DNA from: Akkermansia sp.
Lineage (GTDB): Bacteria; Verrucomicrobiota; Verrucomicrobiia; Verrucomicrobiales; Akkermansiaceae
Reading direction: 5' to 3'
NCBI GenBank assembly: GCA_030536145.1
Contig: JAUNQN010000014.1
Span: 8,407-51,660, forward strand
Length of the DNA stretch: 43,254 bases
Part shown: in pieces, positions 26,740 through 34,381 of the stretch
Position numbering within the stretch: the first letter of the stretch is position 1
Layout: each line of letters begins with the position of its first letter
The notes under the pieces: model-generated
The model's database searches: none
What the model was told of the DNA's origin: nothing
What the model saw: the letters and a program-made list of their open reading frames with translations, nothing else
Made by a program: the position numbers and the translations under genes

Positions 26740-28596
26740 ATGTCCTCCATGCACAAAAAGAGCCTGATTGCCACCGCGGCCATCTTCTGCTGCCGCTTCA
26801 CCGGCCTGCTGCGTGAAATCGTGTACACCCGCCTCTTTGGCGCCAGCGGCGCGCTGGATGCGTACCTGACCGCCTTCCGTATCCCCAACATGCTGCGTGA
26901 CATGTTTGCGGAGGGCGCGCTTTCCCAGAGCTTCACCAGCGTGATGAGCAAGGTGGAGAAGCAGGAGGGCAGGGAGCAGGCCTGGGAGCTGGGGCAGCGC
27001 GTGTGCTCCCAGCTGGTTTCCCTGATGGTCTGCATTGTGGCGGCGGGTGTGCTGCTGGCCGGCACGTTCATGCAGGCCCTGTACCCGGAGCGCGCCCGCG
27101 TGGAGCTGGACAGCCCGCCCCTGGCCATGCCCGTGGGCGCCAACCTGGACGATTACGAGTTTTCCGCCTGTTTCCAGGGCCTTGACAAGGATGCGGACGG
27201 CTGCACGCTGGCCCATTTCACCACAGATGCCCCCTGCGGAGACCTGGGGGACGACACGGCCTGCATACGCCTGAAAGCCGTGCAGGGGCTGGAACCCGGC
27301 CAGGTGGTGCAGCTTTCCACCACCTCACGCCGCGGCTGCCTGCAGCTGGAGCGCCGCAATTTTGTGGGCATGGCCACGGATTTGTGCCGCATCATGTGGC
27401 CGTATATCCTGCTGGCTTCCGTCTCCGCCCTGTGCATGGGCGCGCTGAACGTCTTCGGCGTGTTCGGCATACCCAACCTGGCCAGCGCGGCGTTCAACCT
27501 CACCACCATCGGCGCCGGCCTGGTGCTGGGGTACCTGATAGACCCGGACTACGGCCCCTCCGCGCTGTACGGCTTTGCCGTGGCGGTGGTGCTGGGCGGT
27601 ATCATGCAGGTGCTGGTGCAGGTGCCCAAGATGCGCGCCAACGGATTCCGCTTCCGCTGGGATATAGGCCTGGAGTTCAAGGGCGGTATCCGCTTCACCA
27701 GCCCGCACGTGCGCAAGGTGTGGTACCTGATGCTGCCGGGCGTGATTGCCGCCGGTATCACGCAGTCCAACGTGTTCATCAACACCTCCTTTGCCCTGTA
27801 CCTGCAGCCCGGCTCCGTAACGGCGCTCAGCTGCGCCTTCCACCTGTGGCAGCTGCCGGTGGCGCTGTTCGGCGTGGCCATGGGCATGGTGGTGCTGCCC
27901 GCCATCTCCCGCATTTCCCTGGATGGCGACAACCGTGAGATAACGGACCACCTGGCGCGCGCCCTGCGTTTCGTGGCGCTGTTTGCCGTGCCCTCCGCCG
28001 TGTTCCTGGCGCTGTGGGGCGTGGAAATCAGCAGCATCTTCTTCCAGCGCGGGCGGTTTGATGCAGATGCCTCCGCGCTCACCGGCTCCGTGCTGGCCAG
28101 CTACTCCCTGGGCCTGCTGGGCTATGCGGGCATGAAAGTGCTGCAGCCCATCTTCCTGGCGCTGGAGAAACCCTGGGCCCCGGCGCTGATTGCCCTTGGC
28201 GCCTGTGCCGTATCCGTGGGGCTGAACTACGTGTTCGTGATGCACCTGGGCCTGCCCGCGCAGTACCTGGCGCTCACCACCTCTGTCATCACCACGCTGA
28301 ACTTCCTGTTCTACTTCTTCTACCTGCGGAACCTGCTCAACGGCATGTCCTGCGGCGTGCTCATCCCCGGTGTGCTGCGTATCTGCTGCGCCGGCGCGGT
28401 CATGGCCGTGCTGTGCTACTTTGGCCGTGAGCTGTACTTCGGCGGGTTCACGGGCTGGGGCTTCTGGGCGCGCTTTGCGGCGCTGGCCGCGGGCGGAGCC
28501 GCCGCCGCTGCGGCGTATGCGCTGGCCTGCCTGCTGTTCCGCGTGCCGGAATTCATGGACCTGGGGCGCGCCCTGCGCCGCCGCGCCGGGCACTGA
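26740..28596 (+). CDS. murJ: Lipid II flippase MurJ with extra periplasmic insert
   Basis: A polytopic inner-membrane protein of the MurJ/MviN family (618 aa; most members are about 510-530) that moves lipid II across the membrane for peptidoglycan synthesis. Family motifs are clear: CCRFTGLLREIVYTRLFGAS, DAYLTAFRIPNMLRDMFAEGALSQSF, MWPYILLASVSALCMGALNVFG and GVAMGMVVLPAISRIS. Residues about 115-208 (27082-27363), between the third and fourth membrane segments, are an extra hydrophilic stretch with cysteines at 144, 155, 166, 175 and 200. That loop faces the periplasm in known MurJ structures. There is no Shine-Dalgarno site; a second ATG lies at 26749. It is the last gene of the run that starts with hom. 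Confidence 0.93.
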   Translation: MSSMHKKSLIATAAIFCCRFTGLLREIVYTRLFGASGALDAYLTAFRIPNMLRDMFAEGALSQSFTSVMSKVEKQEGREQAWELGQRVCSQLVSLMVCIVAAGVLLAGTFMQALYPERARVELDSPPLAMPVGANLDDYEFSACFQGLDKDADGCTLAHFTTDAPCGDLGDDTACIRLKAVQGLEPGQVVQLSTTSRRGCLQLERRNFVGMATDLCRIMWPYILLASVSALCMGALNVFGVFGIPNLASAAFNLTTIGAGLVLGYLIDPDYGPSALYGFAVAVVLGGIMQVLVQVPKMRANGFRFRWDIGLEFKGGIRFTSPHVRKVWYLMLPGVIAAGITQSNVFINTSFALYLQPGSVTALSCAFHLWQLPVALFGVAMGMVVLPAISRISLDGDNREITDHLARALRFVALFAVPSAVFLALWGVEISSIFFQRGRFDADASALTGSVLASYSLGLLGYAGMKVLQPIFLALEKPWAPALIALGACAVSVGLNYVFVMHLGLPAQYLALTTSVITTLNFLFYFFYLRNLLNGMSCGVLIPGVLRICCAGAVMAVLCYFGRELYFGGFTGWGFWARFAALAAGGAAAAAAYALACLLFRVPEFMDLGRALRRRAGH

Positions 28597-28666
28597 TTCC
28601 GCCGCCGCCCCACCCCTTGCCGCGCCCCCTTTCCGCAAAAGCGGCGGGGGCTGGCCCAATTTGCCA

Positions 28667-28695
28667 TTGCAGCCGCGGCCAAGCGGTGGTACAAT
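28667..28695 (+). promoter_or_regulatory. Promoter before the hydrolase-fold gene
   Basis: A weak -35 (TTGCAG, 28667-28672), 17 bp, then TACAAT (28690-28695), 12 bases before the ATG. Just upstream, 28625-28652 forms a G+C-rich hairpin (GCCCCC...GGGGGC around CCGC-AAAA-GCGG) without a T-tract, which may end murJ transcripts. Confidence 0.5.
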
Positions 28696-28707
28696 ACGCG
28701 CGTACGC

Positions 28708-29832
28708 ATGCGGAAAAAAAGAAACAGCCTTGGGATATTCCTGCTGGTGCTGCTGGTGGCGGGCCTGTCTGCCGGCGGTTTCCTGCTGTGGCGCAGCGTA
28801 GACAACCGCGTGCAGCCCCTGCTGTGCCCCGTGAACCCGGAGTATGCCGGCGCCCCCGGCATGCCGGACAAGGTGCAGGGCCTTGCCTTGCGCCCCTTCC
28901 GGTTCCCCGGCTGGGACGGCGGTGAAATCCAGGCCGTGGAGGTCTGGAAGGAGGGCGAGGAAAGCTCCCGCCAGCTCTCCGTGATGGGTGCGCTGGCCAC
29001 GGAACCCGTGGAGCGCCTGCAGGCCATTGATTACGCCCTGGTCTGCGTGGACTGGGACCACGGTATCCTTTCCGCCCTGCCGCTGGCGGAATCCCTGACC
29101 GCCGCCGGGCTGCACTGCGTGCTCTGGAACCCGCGCGGGGTGGGTGACCGCCGCGCCTACTGCACGCACGGCCGCAAGGAGGCTGCAGACGTGCCCCACC
29201 TGCTGGATGCCCTGGAGAAGCTTTCCGGCAATTCCCGCCCCGTGGTGGTGGCCGTGGGGCAGGGGTACGGCGCCAACCTGCTGCTGCGCGCCGCATCCTA
29301 TGAGCCCCGCATCCGCGGCCTGGTCTCCATTGATGCCTTTGCCTCGCTGCGCCAGTCCTCCACCCGCCTTATCAAGGGCAAGGCGCTCAAGCTGGTCATG
29401 CAGCACCTGGTGGATATGCGCATAGACAGCGAGATCGGCATGGAGAGCTTTGAGGTGGCGCCCGTGCAGTGCGCCTCTGAGATTGACCGCAACGTGCCCG
29501 TGCTGGTCATCAACCTGGCGCTGGACAACCCCGTGAGCAACATGGACGATGCCATGAGCATCTACCGCCGGCTCAAGAGCGACAAGCGTGAAATCTGGGC
29601 CGCCCGCAGCGCGGAAGACGACCCGGAGGACACCGAGCGCAAGGTGGAGCTGCTGGTGGGCCAGTCCGGCAAGGAACATATTGAGATAGAAACCGTAAGG
29701 CTGCTGCAGGACGACGAGAGCGCCGTGCCTGCCATCCTGCATTGGCTGAACGATTGCGTGGTGTCCGCCGTGGAGGCACCGCGCCCCGCTGAACTTCCAC
29801 GCCCGGTGCCTGATTCCGATTCCGTACTTTGA
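28708..29832 (+). CDS. Membrane-anchored alpha/beta-hydrolase-fold protein lacking the nucleophile
   Basis: A protein of 374 aa. The N-terminal membrane segment (about residues 8-28) anchors it with the bulk outside the cytoplasm. The middle follows an alpha/beta-hydrolase plan: VDWDHGILSALPLAESLTAAGLHCVLWNPRGVGD, then VVVAVGQGYGANLLLRAA, then IRGLVSIDAF. The elbow normally reads GxSxG; here it is G-Q-G-Y-G at residues 184-188, so glycine 186 replaces the catalytic serine. The C-terminus is Pro-rich. It may be a non-catalytic scaffold or binding protein, or may use another residue. The next gene starts one base after its stop. Confidence 0.75.
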   Translation: MRKKRNSLGIFLLVLLVAGLSAGGFLLWRSVDNRVQPLLCPVNPEYAGAPGMPDKVQGLALRPFRFPGWDGGEIQAVEVWKEGEESSRQLSVMGALATEPVERLQAIDYALVCVDWDHGILSALPLAESLTAAGLHCVLWNPRGVGDRRAYCTHGRKEAADVPHLLDALEKLSGNSRPVVVAVGQGYGANLLLRAASYEPRIRGLVSIDAFASLRQSSTRLIKGKALKLVMQHLVDMRIDSEIGMESFEVAPVQCASEIDRNVPVLVINLALDNPVSNMDDAMSIYRRLKSDKREIWAARSAEDDPEDTERKVELLVGQSGKEHIEIETVRLLQDDESAVPAILHWLNDCVVSAVEAPRPAELPRPVPDSDSVL

Positions 29833-29833
29833 T

Positions 29834-31153
29834 ATGAGCGCCTTAGATATCAATCCTCCCTCCAAGAGACCTGTAGAGCGCGTGGGAAACCGCCGCCGCC
29901 AGGGCTATGAGCTTACGCCCCAGCGGGATATGATGCCCGTGGTGTGCGGCGCGGCAACCGCCGCCGTGATGGTGCATGTGCTGCTGTACTTCTTTTTCCC
30001 GGAGACCCTTCGCGTGGGTATCTCGGACTACCTTATCCCCAAGGTGGTGGATGATGAGACGGAGGTGCGCGTGGTGGTGCGCAATACCACGGATGAGGAG
30101 CTGGAGAAGCATGAGGCAGAGGTGTCTGAGGAACCCCAGGAGATTGAGACCGTGGCCCATGAGCCGGAGGAAATCGATATCCTGGACGTGCAGATAGAGG
30201 AGCTGGAGCTGGCCCCAGGTGATACCAATATCCCCATGCCTTCCCCCGTGGTTTCCGAGGAGGAGGCCGAACCCGTGCCCCCCGCCCAGCTGGACCTGCA
30301 GGCCATTCAGGCAGAGGCCCTGAACACGGACGACATCTCCGTGCCGGACCCCGCCCCCGTGAACATGAACGATGTGGTGGCCAAGGCCAGCACCGAGGCA
30401 GACGACATGGCCGGGCTCATGAACGCCGACCTGCGCAACAACGCCAAGGAGAGCGCCAAGCTCCCCTCCGATACCCGCTCCCTGGGTGAGCTGCTGGGGG
30501 ATAACAACCTGGGCGCTTCCTCCGGCGTGGCCCGCCTGGGCGCGGATTTGCTCTTCGGGTTTGATGATTGCAAGCTCCGCAGCTCCGCCCGCATCTCCAT
30601 GCTCCAGCTGGCCGCGCTCATCCGCAAGAACCCGGATACGCGCTTCCTGATAGAGGGGCATACGGACAGCATCGGCGCCGCGGACTACAACGCCCTGCTG
30701 GGCCTGCAGCGCGCCGCCGCCGTGCGTGACTGGCTGGAGGGCAACGGCATCCCCACCGCAAATGTCTACATCCGCTCCTGCGGAAACAACGTGCCGCTGG
30801 CGGAGAAATCCGGCGACCGTGACAAGGAGGCCCTGAACCGCCGCGTGGAAATCCACATGCGCAAGGGCGGCGAGGTGATTCCCGCCGGGTTCATCGGCAA
30901 CGACTACAAGGTGGACACCGCCAAGTCCGTCTCCGCCCTCATTGCCGCCAGAACGCAGATTCCGCAACCCGCGGAGCAGCCCGTGCCCCTGCCCAAGAAG
31001 CCGGAGCCCAAGCCCGCCCCCGCAGGTTCCCCCGCCGCCGCGCAGGAGGATATACCCGATCCCGGCGCCGTGGAGGCTCCCAGGCTGGAGCAGGAGGATG
31101 CCAAGCCCAAGGCCAACAATTCCAACAAGAAGAGAAATGTTAAGCGTCATTAA
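29834..31153 (+). CDS. Inner-membrane-anchored protein with OmpA/MotB peptidoglycan-binding domain
   Basis: A protein of 439 aa. It has a cytoplasmic N-tail of about 35 residues, one uncleaved membrane segment (about 36-55, VVCGAATAAVMVHVLLYFFF), a long acidic Pro/Glu-rich periplasmic linker (about 65-190), then an OmpA-like domain at about 236-350. The domain carries FGFDDCKLR, IEGHTDSIGAADYN, LQRAAAVRDWLEGNGI and LNRRVEIHM, the residues that bind diaminopimelate in peptidoglycan. The tail is Pro/Ala-rich and ends in Lys/Arg/Asn. The N-terminal anchor plus acidic linker resembles TonB or MotB layout rather than a true OmpA barrel protein. It probably ties the inner membrane to the cell wall. 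The end overlaps the HAD gene by 17 bp. Confidence 0.85.
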   Translation: MSALDINPPSKRPVERVGNRRRQGYELTPQRDMMPVVCGAATAAVMVHVLLYFFFPETLRVGISDYLIPKVVDDETEVRVVVRNTTDEELEKHEAEVSEEPQEIETVAHEPEEIDILDVQIEELELAPGDTNIPMPSPVVSEEEAEPVPPAQLDLQAIQAEALNTDDISVPDPAPVNMNDVVAKASTEADDMAGLMNADLRNNAKESAKLPSDTRSLGELLGDNNLGASSGVARLGADLLFGFDDCKLRSSARISMLQLAALIRKNPDTRFLIEGHTDSIGAADYNALLGLQRAAAVRDWLEGNGIPTANVYIRSCGNNVPLAEKSGDRDKEALNRRVEIHMRKGGEVIPAGFIGNDYKVDTAKSVSALIAARTQIPQPAEQPVPLPKKPEPKPAPAGSPAAAQEDIPDPGAVEAPRLEQEDAKPKANNSNKKRNVKRH

Positions 31154-31979
31154 GGAAGGCGATACCATCCCCGCCAAGGCTGCAGAGGCGTTCGGCCCCT
31201 GCCGCTGGCTCATCTCACTGGATTACGACGGCACCCTGCGCTCCGCAGACCTGAACGAGCCCAATCCCGTGGACCCCGGCTTTTTCGGCCTCATGACCCG
31301 CCTGCGCATGCAGGGCGTGCGCTGGGGTATCAACACCGGCCGCCCCCTGCCGTACCTGATGGAGGAGTACCTGCAGATTGCCCCCTTCATGCCGGATTTC
31401 GTCTGCACCTGTGAGCGCTACATCTACATGGCGGACGAGACCCGGCTCCTGCGCCCGGAGCTGGAGCACAACACCGTGGCGGAAACCGCCACGCAGGAGC
31501 TGCGCGCCCGCCTGGCCCCGGAGTTCCAGGCCTTCATGCTTGCCCTGCGCCACCGCTACCCCATGCTCCACTGGGTCTTTGCCAAGGACGACCCCCTCTC
31601 CATAGAGGCGGAGGACTCCGGCACCATGGATGACATGCTGCCCTTCCTGGAGCCCTTCATGGACCGCTGGGGCGCGGACATCGTGCAGCAGCGCGCCGGC
31701 CGCTACATGCGCCTATCAGACGCCCGCTACCACAAGGGCTCCGCCTTGGCCCACGTGGCCGCCAAGTGGAACGTGCCCGCGGACCATGTGGTGATGGTGG
31801 GTGACGGCCACAATGACCTGGACATGTTCCGCTCCTTCCCGCAGGGATTCTGCGCAGCACCCTGTACCGCCCATGCAGAGGTGAAGGAATACCTGCAGGC
31901 AAACGGCGGCTACATCTCTCCCCATATCGGCGTCATGGAGCCCCTCATGTACTGGAGAAAGCGCATCCTTGCCCGCTAA
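31137..31979 (+). CDS. HAD-superfamily hydrolase (Cof/IIB-like phosphatase)
   Basis: A phosphatase of 280 aa. Motif I is SLDYDGTLR (nucleophile Asp 29, acid/base Asp 31), motif II is in NTGR, motif III Lys is in YHKGSALAHVAAKWNVP, and motif IV is MVGDGHNDLDM. The order and cap position fit HAD subclass IIB enzymes acting on sugar phosphates; the substrate cannot be read from sequence. The start at 31137 (MLSVIKEGD) is preceded by AGAAGAGAA and overlaps the OmpA-domain gene by 17 bp. A longer frame from 30942 exists but its N-terminal part is a Pro/Arg-rich shadow of the upstream gene. Confidence 0.88.
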   Translation: MLSVIKEGDTIPAKAAEAFGPCRWLISLDYDGTLRSADLNEPNPVDPGFFGLMTRLRMQGVRWGINTGRPLPYLMEEYLQIAPFMPDFVCTCERYIYMADETRLLRPELEHNTVAETATQELRARLAPEFQAFMLALRHRYPMLHWVFAKDDPLSIEAEDSGTMDDMLPFLEPFMDRWGADIVQQRAGRYMRLSDARYHKGSALAHVAAKWNVPADHVVMVGDGHNDLDMFRSFPQGFCAAPCTAHAEVKEYLQANGGYISPHIGVMEPLMYWRKRILAR

Positions 31980-32013
31980 GCCGTAAAAAAATCCGTTATC
32001 ATGTCGATTTGGC

Positions 32014-32042
32014 TTGACTTTTTCCCTGAAAAAGGGTAAATA
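32014..32042 (+). promoter_or_regulatory. Promoter of the mS38-like ribosomal peptide gene
   Basis: TTGACT (32014-32019), 17 bp, TAAATA (32037-32042). The predicted leader is about 79 nt, longer than for most genes here, and contains a short hairpin region around 32058-32085 (CCGCATTCCCAAG...GTGCAGCCGG). Confidence 0.55.
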
Positions 32043-32127
32043 TCTGCCCGTCAAATCCGCATTCCCAAGTGGGGGTGCAGCCGGCAATTCTCCCGGTAGA
32101 GAGAAACAACGAAAACATCAAGTAACC

Positions 32128-32232
32128 ATGGGTTCGCTCAAGAAGAGACGTAAGGCCAAGATCAACAAGCACAAGCGCAGCAAGCGCATGCGCCAGAACC
32201 GTCACAAGAAGCGTTTGCGCTACAAGTCCTAA
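32128..32232 (+). CDS. AURKAIP1/COX24 (mS38-like) small basic ribosomal peptide
   Basis: A peptide of 34 aa, MGSLKKRRKAKINKHKRS followed by KRMRQNRHKKRLRYKS, almost entirely basic. It matches the AURKAIP1/COX24 domain found in mitochondrial mS38 and in short bacterial ribosomal peptides that sit at the decoding region of the small subunit. The ATG at 32128 is the natural start: the same frame is open back to 32014, but the promoter lies there and the extra residues are not family-like. It has a dedicated promoter and a very strong terminator, as expected for a highly expressed ribosomal gene. Confidence 0.85.
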   Translation: MGSLKKRRKAKINKHKRSKRMRQNRHKKRLRYKS

Positions 32233-32280
32233 GGCTGCGCGTCTTGGGCCCCGTCCGCAAGCCGGCCGTTTAGTTTTTTC

Positions 32281-32313
32281 ACGGTGCTTTCCATTGGAAA
32301 GCACCGTTTTTTT
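32281..32313 (+). terminator. Strong intrinsic terminator
   Basis: A perfect 12-bp stem (ACGGTGCTTTCC, loop ATT, GGAAAGCACCGT) is followed by T's to 32313. Confidence 0.95.
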
Positions 32314-32380
32314 GACCTGGCGCAGCCAGGTCACCTCGGCGTAGCTTTAGCGAAGCCGGGTTGCCCGAGCCACCCACCCG
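32314..32380. repeat. Hairpin-rich intergenic segment, possible dispersed repeat
   Basis: GACCTGGC-GCA-GCCAGGTC (32314-32332) is a perfect 8-bp hairpin. It is followed by CTCGGCGTAGCTTTAGCG and AAGCCGGG, with CGGC/GCCG and CCCGAG complementarity. The CGGCGTAGCTTTAGCGAAG wording looks like a dispersed intergenic repeat, but only one copy is in the window. Confidence 0.4.
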
Positions 32381-32421
32381 CGCAATATCCCTACATTCTA
32401 CCTTGTACGTTGTACATCCCC

Positions 32422-32450
32422 TTGCCAATCAGCCCCGTTTGTGCTAGAGT
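32422..32450 (+). promoter_or_regulatory. Promoter of coaB-rsgA, predicted leaderless
   Basis: TTGCCA (32422-32427), 17 bp, TAGAGT (32445-32450), then six bases and the ATG at 32457. Geometry and -35 are identical to the promoter of the aguB-like gene. Confidence 0.7.
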
Positions 32451-32456
32451 ACTGCC

Positions 32457-33092
32457 ATGCGATTCCTCATCACCGCCGGTCCCACGCGGGAGCCACTGGA
32501 CCCCGCCCGTTACCTCACCAACCGCTCCTCCGGGCGCATGGGCTATGCCCTGGCCGGCGCGGCGCGGCATGAGGGGCACCAGGTGGTGCTCATCTCCGGC
32601 CCCACCACCCTGGATGTGCCCCCCGGCGTGGATTTCATTCAGGTGGAGACCGCCCAGCAAATGTATGATGCCGTGCGGGACATGCTGCCCGGCGTGGATG
32701 TGGCCATCATGTGCGCCGCCGTGGCGGACTACCGCCCCGTGGCCTACTCTGAGCAGAAAATCAAGAAGGAGGGGGAGCGCCTGGTGCTGGAGCTGGAGCG
32801 CACGCCGGATATCCTGGGCAGCATGCGCAGCGTATTCGGCTTCCGCGGCACCCTCGTCGGCTTTGCCGCAGAGACCAACGACGTGGAATCCTACGCCCGC
32901 GGCAAGCTGGAGCGCAAGCAGTGCTCCTTCGTGGTGGCAAACGATGTCTCACGCACAGACATCGGCTTCGATTCCCGTGAGAACGAGGTCGCACTCGTCT
33001 TCCCGGACCACGTGGAGTACCTGGAGAAGGACACCAAGGAGCACATCGCCATGCGCATCATTGAACACGCCACCATCATCCGCCCGCTGTGA
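32457..33092 (+). CDS. coaB: Phosphopantothenate-cysteine ligase (stand-alone CoaB)
   Basis: Joins 4'-phosphopantothenate and cysteine in coenzyme A synthesis (211 aa). The N-terminal MRFLITAGPTREPLDPARYLTN and the SSGRMGYALA loop are the CoaB nucleotide-binding signature. CAAVADYRP and VGFAAETND are further family motifs, and VANDVSRTDIGFDSRENEV carries the Asn and Asp of the active region. Most bacteria fuse CoaB to the CoaC decarboxylase; here only the CoaB half is present and no coaC lies nearby. It overlaps rsgA by four bases (GTGA). Confidence 0.93.
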   Translation: MRFLITAGPTREPLDPARYLTNRSSGRMGYALAGAARHEGHQVVLISGPTTLDVPPGVDFIQVETAQQMYDAVRDMLPGVDVAIMCAAVADYRPVAYSEQKIKKEGERLVLELERTPDILGSMRSVFGFRGTLVGFAAETNDVESYARGKLERKQCSFVVANDVSRTDIGFDSRENEVALVFPDHVEYLEKDTKEHIAMRIIEHATIIRPL

Positions 33093-34201
33093 AAGTTACC
33101 CTTGAAATGCTGGGCTGGGATGCCCGTTTCGCCGCTGCCTTCCAGGCCCTGGGCCACCCGGAGTGGTACCCCGCCCGCATCATCCGTGAGACAAAGATCA
33201 ACTTCACCGTCATAGCCAAGGGCAAGGGCGACCACGAGGTCGTGCTCGGCGGCAAGGTGTGGCACGACGCCGTGAGCGATGCCGACCTGCCCACCGTGGG
33301 AGACTGGGTGGCCGTGGACCCCGGCCAAGGGGAGGACCTGCCCGTCATCCGTGCCCTGCTGGAGCGCAGGAACCGCTTCTCCCGCAAGGCCCCCGGCCGC
33401 AGCTGCGCAGAGCAGGTCATCGGCGCCAACGTGGACAAGGTGGTGGTGGTCACCGATGCCAAGGACGACTACAACATCCGCCGCATAGAGCGCTACCTCA
33501 CCCTCATCCGCAAGTGCGGCGCCACCCCCGTGGTGCTCATCAACAAGGCAGACACCGTGGAAGAGGCGGAAATGCAGCGCCTCTGCGCAGAGGTGGCCGC
33601 CCTCAACAGCGAGGTCTACCCCATCGTGGCACGCTGGAAAAAGGGCTATCCCCCCTATCTCCGCCGCGTGCCGAAAGGCTGCACCATCACCATCGTGGGC
33701 TCCTCCGGCGTGGGAAAGAGCACCCTGGTCAACTCCCTCCTGGGCGACGAGTGGCTGGAGACCGGCCACGTGAACGTCGTCACCGGCAAGGGCCGCCACA
33801 CCACCGTGGCGCGTGAACTCGTCGTCCTCCCCGGCGGCGGCGTCCTCATCGACAACCCCGGCATGCGTGAAATCCACATGTGGACAGATGCCGCCACCCT
33901 GCGCGCAGAGTTTGCAGACCTGGCGGAACTGGCCACCCAATGCCGCTTTGCAGACTGCTCCCACCGCAAGGACGCCGGCTGCGCCATCCGCGCCGCCCTG
34001 GAATCCGGAACCCTCTCCCAGGAGCGCTATGAGCATTTCCTGAACCTGGATGCAGAAATAGCAGAACTGGAGCGCCGCAATGAAAAACGCCAAATGACCC
34101 TGGAACGCGTCTTCAAGCGCAACCGCCGCGGCATGCTCCGCAACCGAGACGACCGCGAGGAACACCGCCGCGACCTAAACCCCCACCGCCACCACCATTG
34201 A
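33089..34201 (+). CDS. rsgA: Small-subunit ribosome-assembly GTPase RsgA
   Basis: A circularly permuted GTPase that helps late 30S maturation (370 aa). The permuted order is visible: NKAD (G4, about residue 151) comes before GSSGVGKST (G1, about 205) and DNPGMRE (G3, about 254). An OB-fold lies before the GTPase domain. The zinc motif CRFADCSHRKDAGC (residues 285-298) follows. The C-terminus is strongly basic and ends in a run of histidines. The GTG start overlaps the coaB stop (GTGA). It is followed directly by the tracrRNA terminator on the opposite strand. Confidence 0.95.
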   Translation: MKVTLEMLGWDARFAAAFQALGHPEWYPARIIRETKINFTVIAKGKGDHEVVLGGKVWHDAVSDADLPTVGDWVAVDPGQGEDLPVIRALLERRNRFSRKAPGRSCAEQVIGANVDKVVVVTDAKDDYNIRRIERYLTLIRKCGATPVVLINKADTVEEAEMQRLCAEVAALNSEVYPIVARWKKGYPPYLRRVPKGCTITIVGSSGVGKSTLVNSLLGDEWLETGHVNVVTGKGRHTTVARELVVLPGGGVLIDNPGMREIHMWTDAATLRAEFADLAELATQCRFADCSHRKDAGCAIRAALESGTLSQERYEHFLNLDAEIAELERRNEKRQMTLERVFKRNRRGMLRNRDDREEHRRDLNPHRHHH

Positions 34202-34232
34202 CAGGGCAGGGGCGTTTTGTCAAAGAGTAGCC

Positions 34233-34263
34233 AAAATAAAAAGCCCTCCGTGATAGGAGGGCT
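34233..34263 (-). terminator. Intrinsic terminator of the tracrRNA
   Basis: Read on the minus strand: AGCCCTCC (34256-34263), loop TATCAC, GGAGGGCT (34242-34249), then TTTTATTTT. On the plus strand no T-tract follows, so it acts in one direction only. Confidence 0.88.
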
Positions 34264-34338
34264 AGATGGATAAATGCTTTTGAGACCGATGTGCATAGCA
34301 GGGAAACGGTTTGCATCTCAAATTTTGTCTTGAATCCA
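34238..34338 (-). ncRNA. tracrRNA of the type II-C CRISPR system
   Basis: A transcript of about 100 nt antisense to the cas operon direction. The 5' part, GGATTCAAGACAAAAT (34337-34322), can pair with the first 16 bases of the repeat in its minus-strand form (GTTTTGCCTTGAATCC): 14 Watson-Crick pairs, one G-U and one C-A mismatch. Downstream a stem TTGAGA/TCTCAA encloses further short pairings (GATG/CATC, CCG/CGG), then the terminal hairpin 34242-34263. The promoter at 34344-34372 places the start about 34337-34338, right at the anti-repeat. Known role: pairs with crRNA, guides RNase III processing where that occurs, and is bound by Cas9. Confidence 0.88.
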
Positions 34339-34343
34339 ACGGC

Positions 34344-34372
34344 AGTTTATGGTAGATATATGGATAAGTCAA
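34344..34372 (-). promoter_or_regulatory. Promoter of the tracrRNA
   Basis: On the minus strand TTGACT (34367-34372), 17 bp, TAAACT (34344-34349). The predicted start is six to seven bases on, at the first base of the anti-repeat. The -35 lies only 9 bp from the cas9 start codon, so tracrRNA and cas9 promoters must share or face each other in about 60 bp. Confidence 0.75.
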
Positions 34373-34381
34373 GACTAAACT

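Noticed and set aside
30942..31136. N-terminal extension of the HAD phosphatase
   Set aside because: Pro/Arg-rich out-of-frame reading of the OmpA-domain protein's tail; the HAD fold begins soon after the ATG at 31137.
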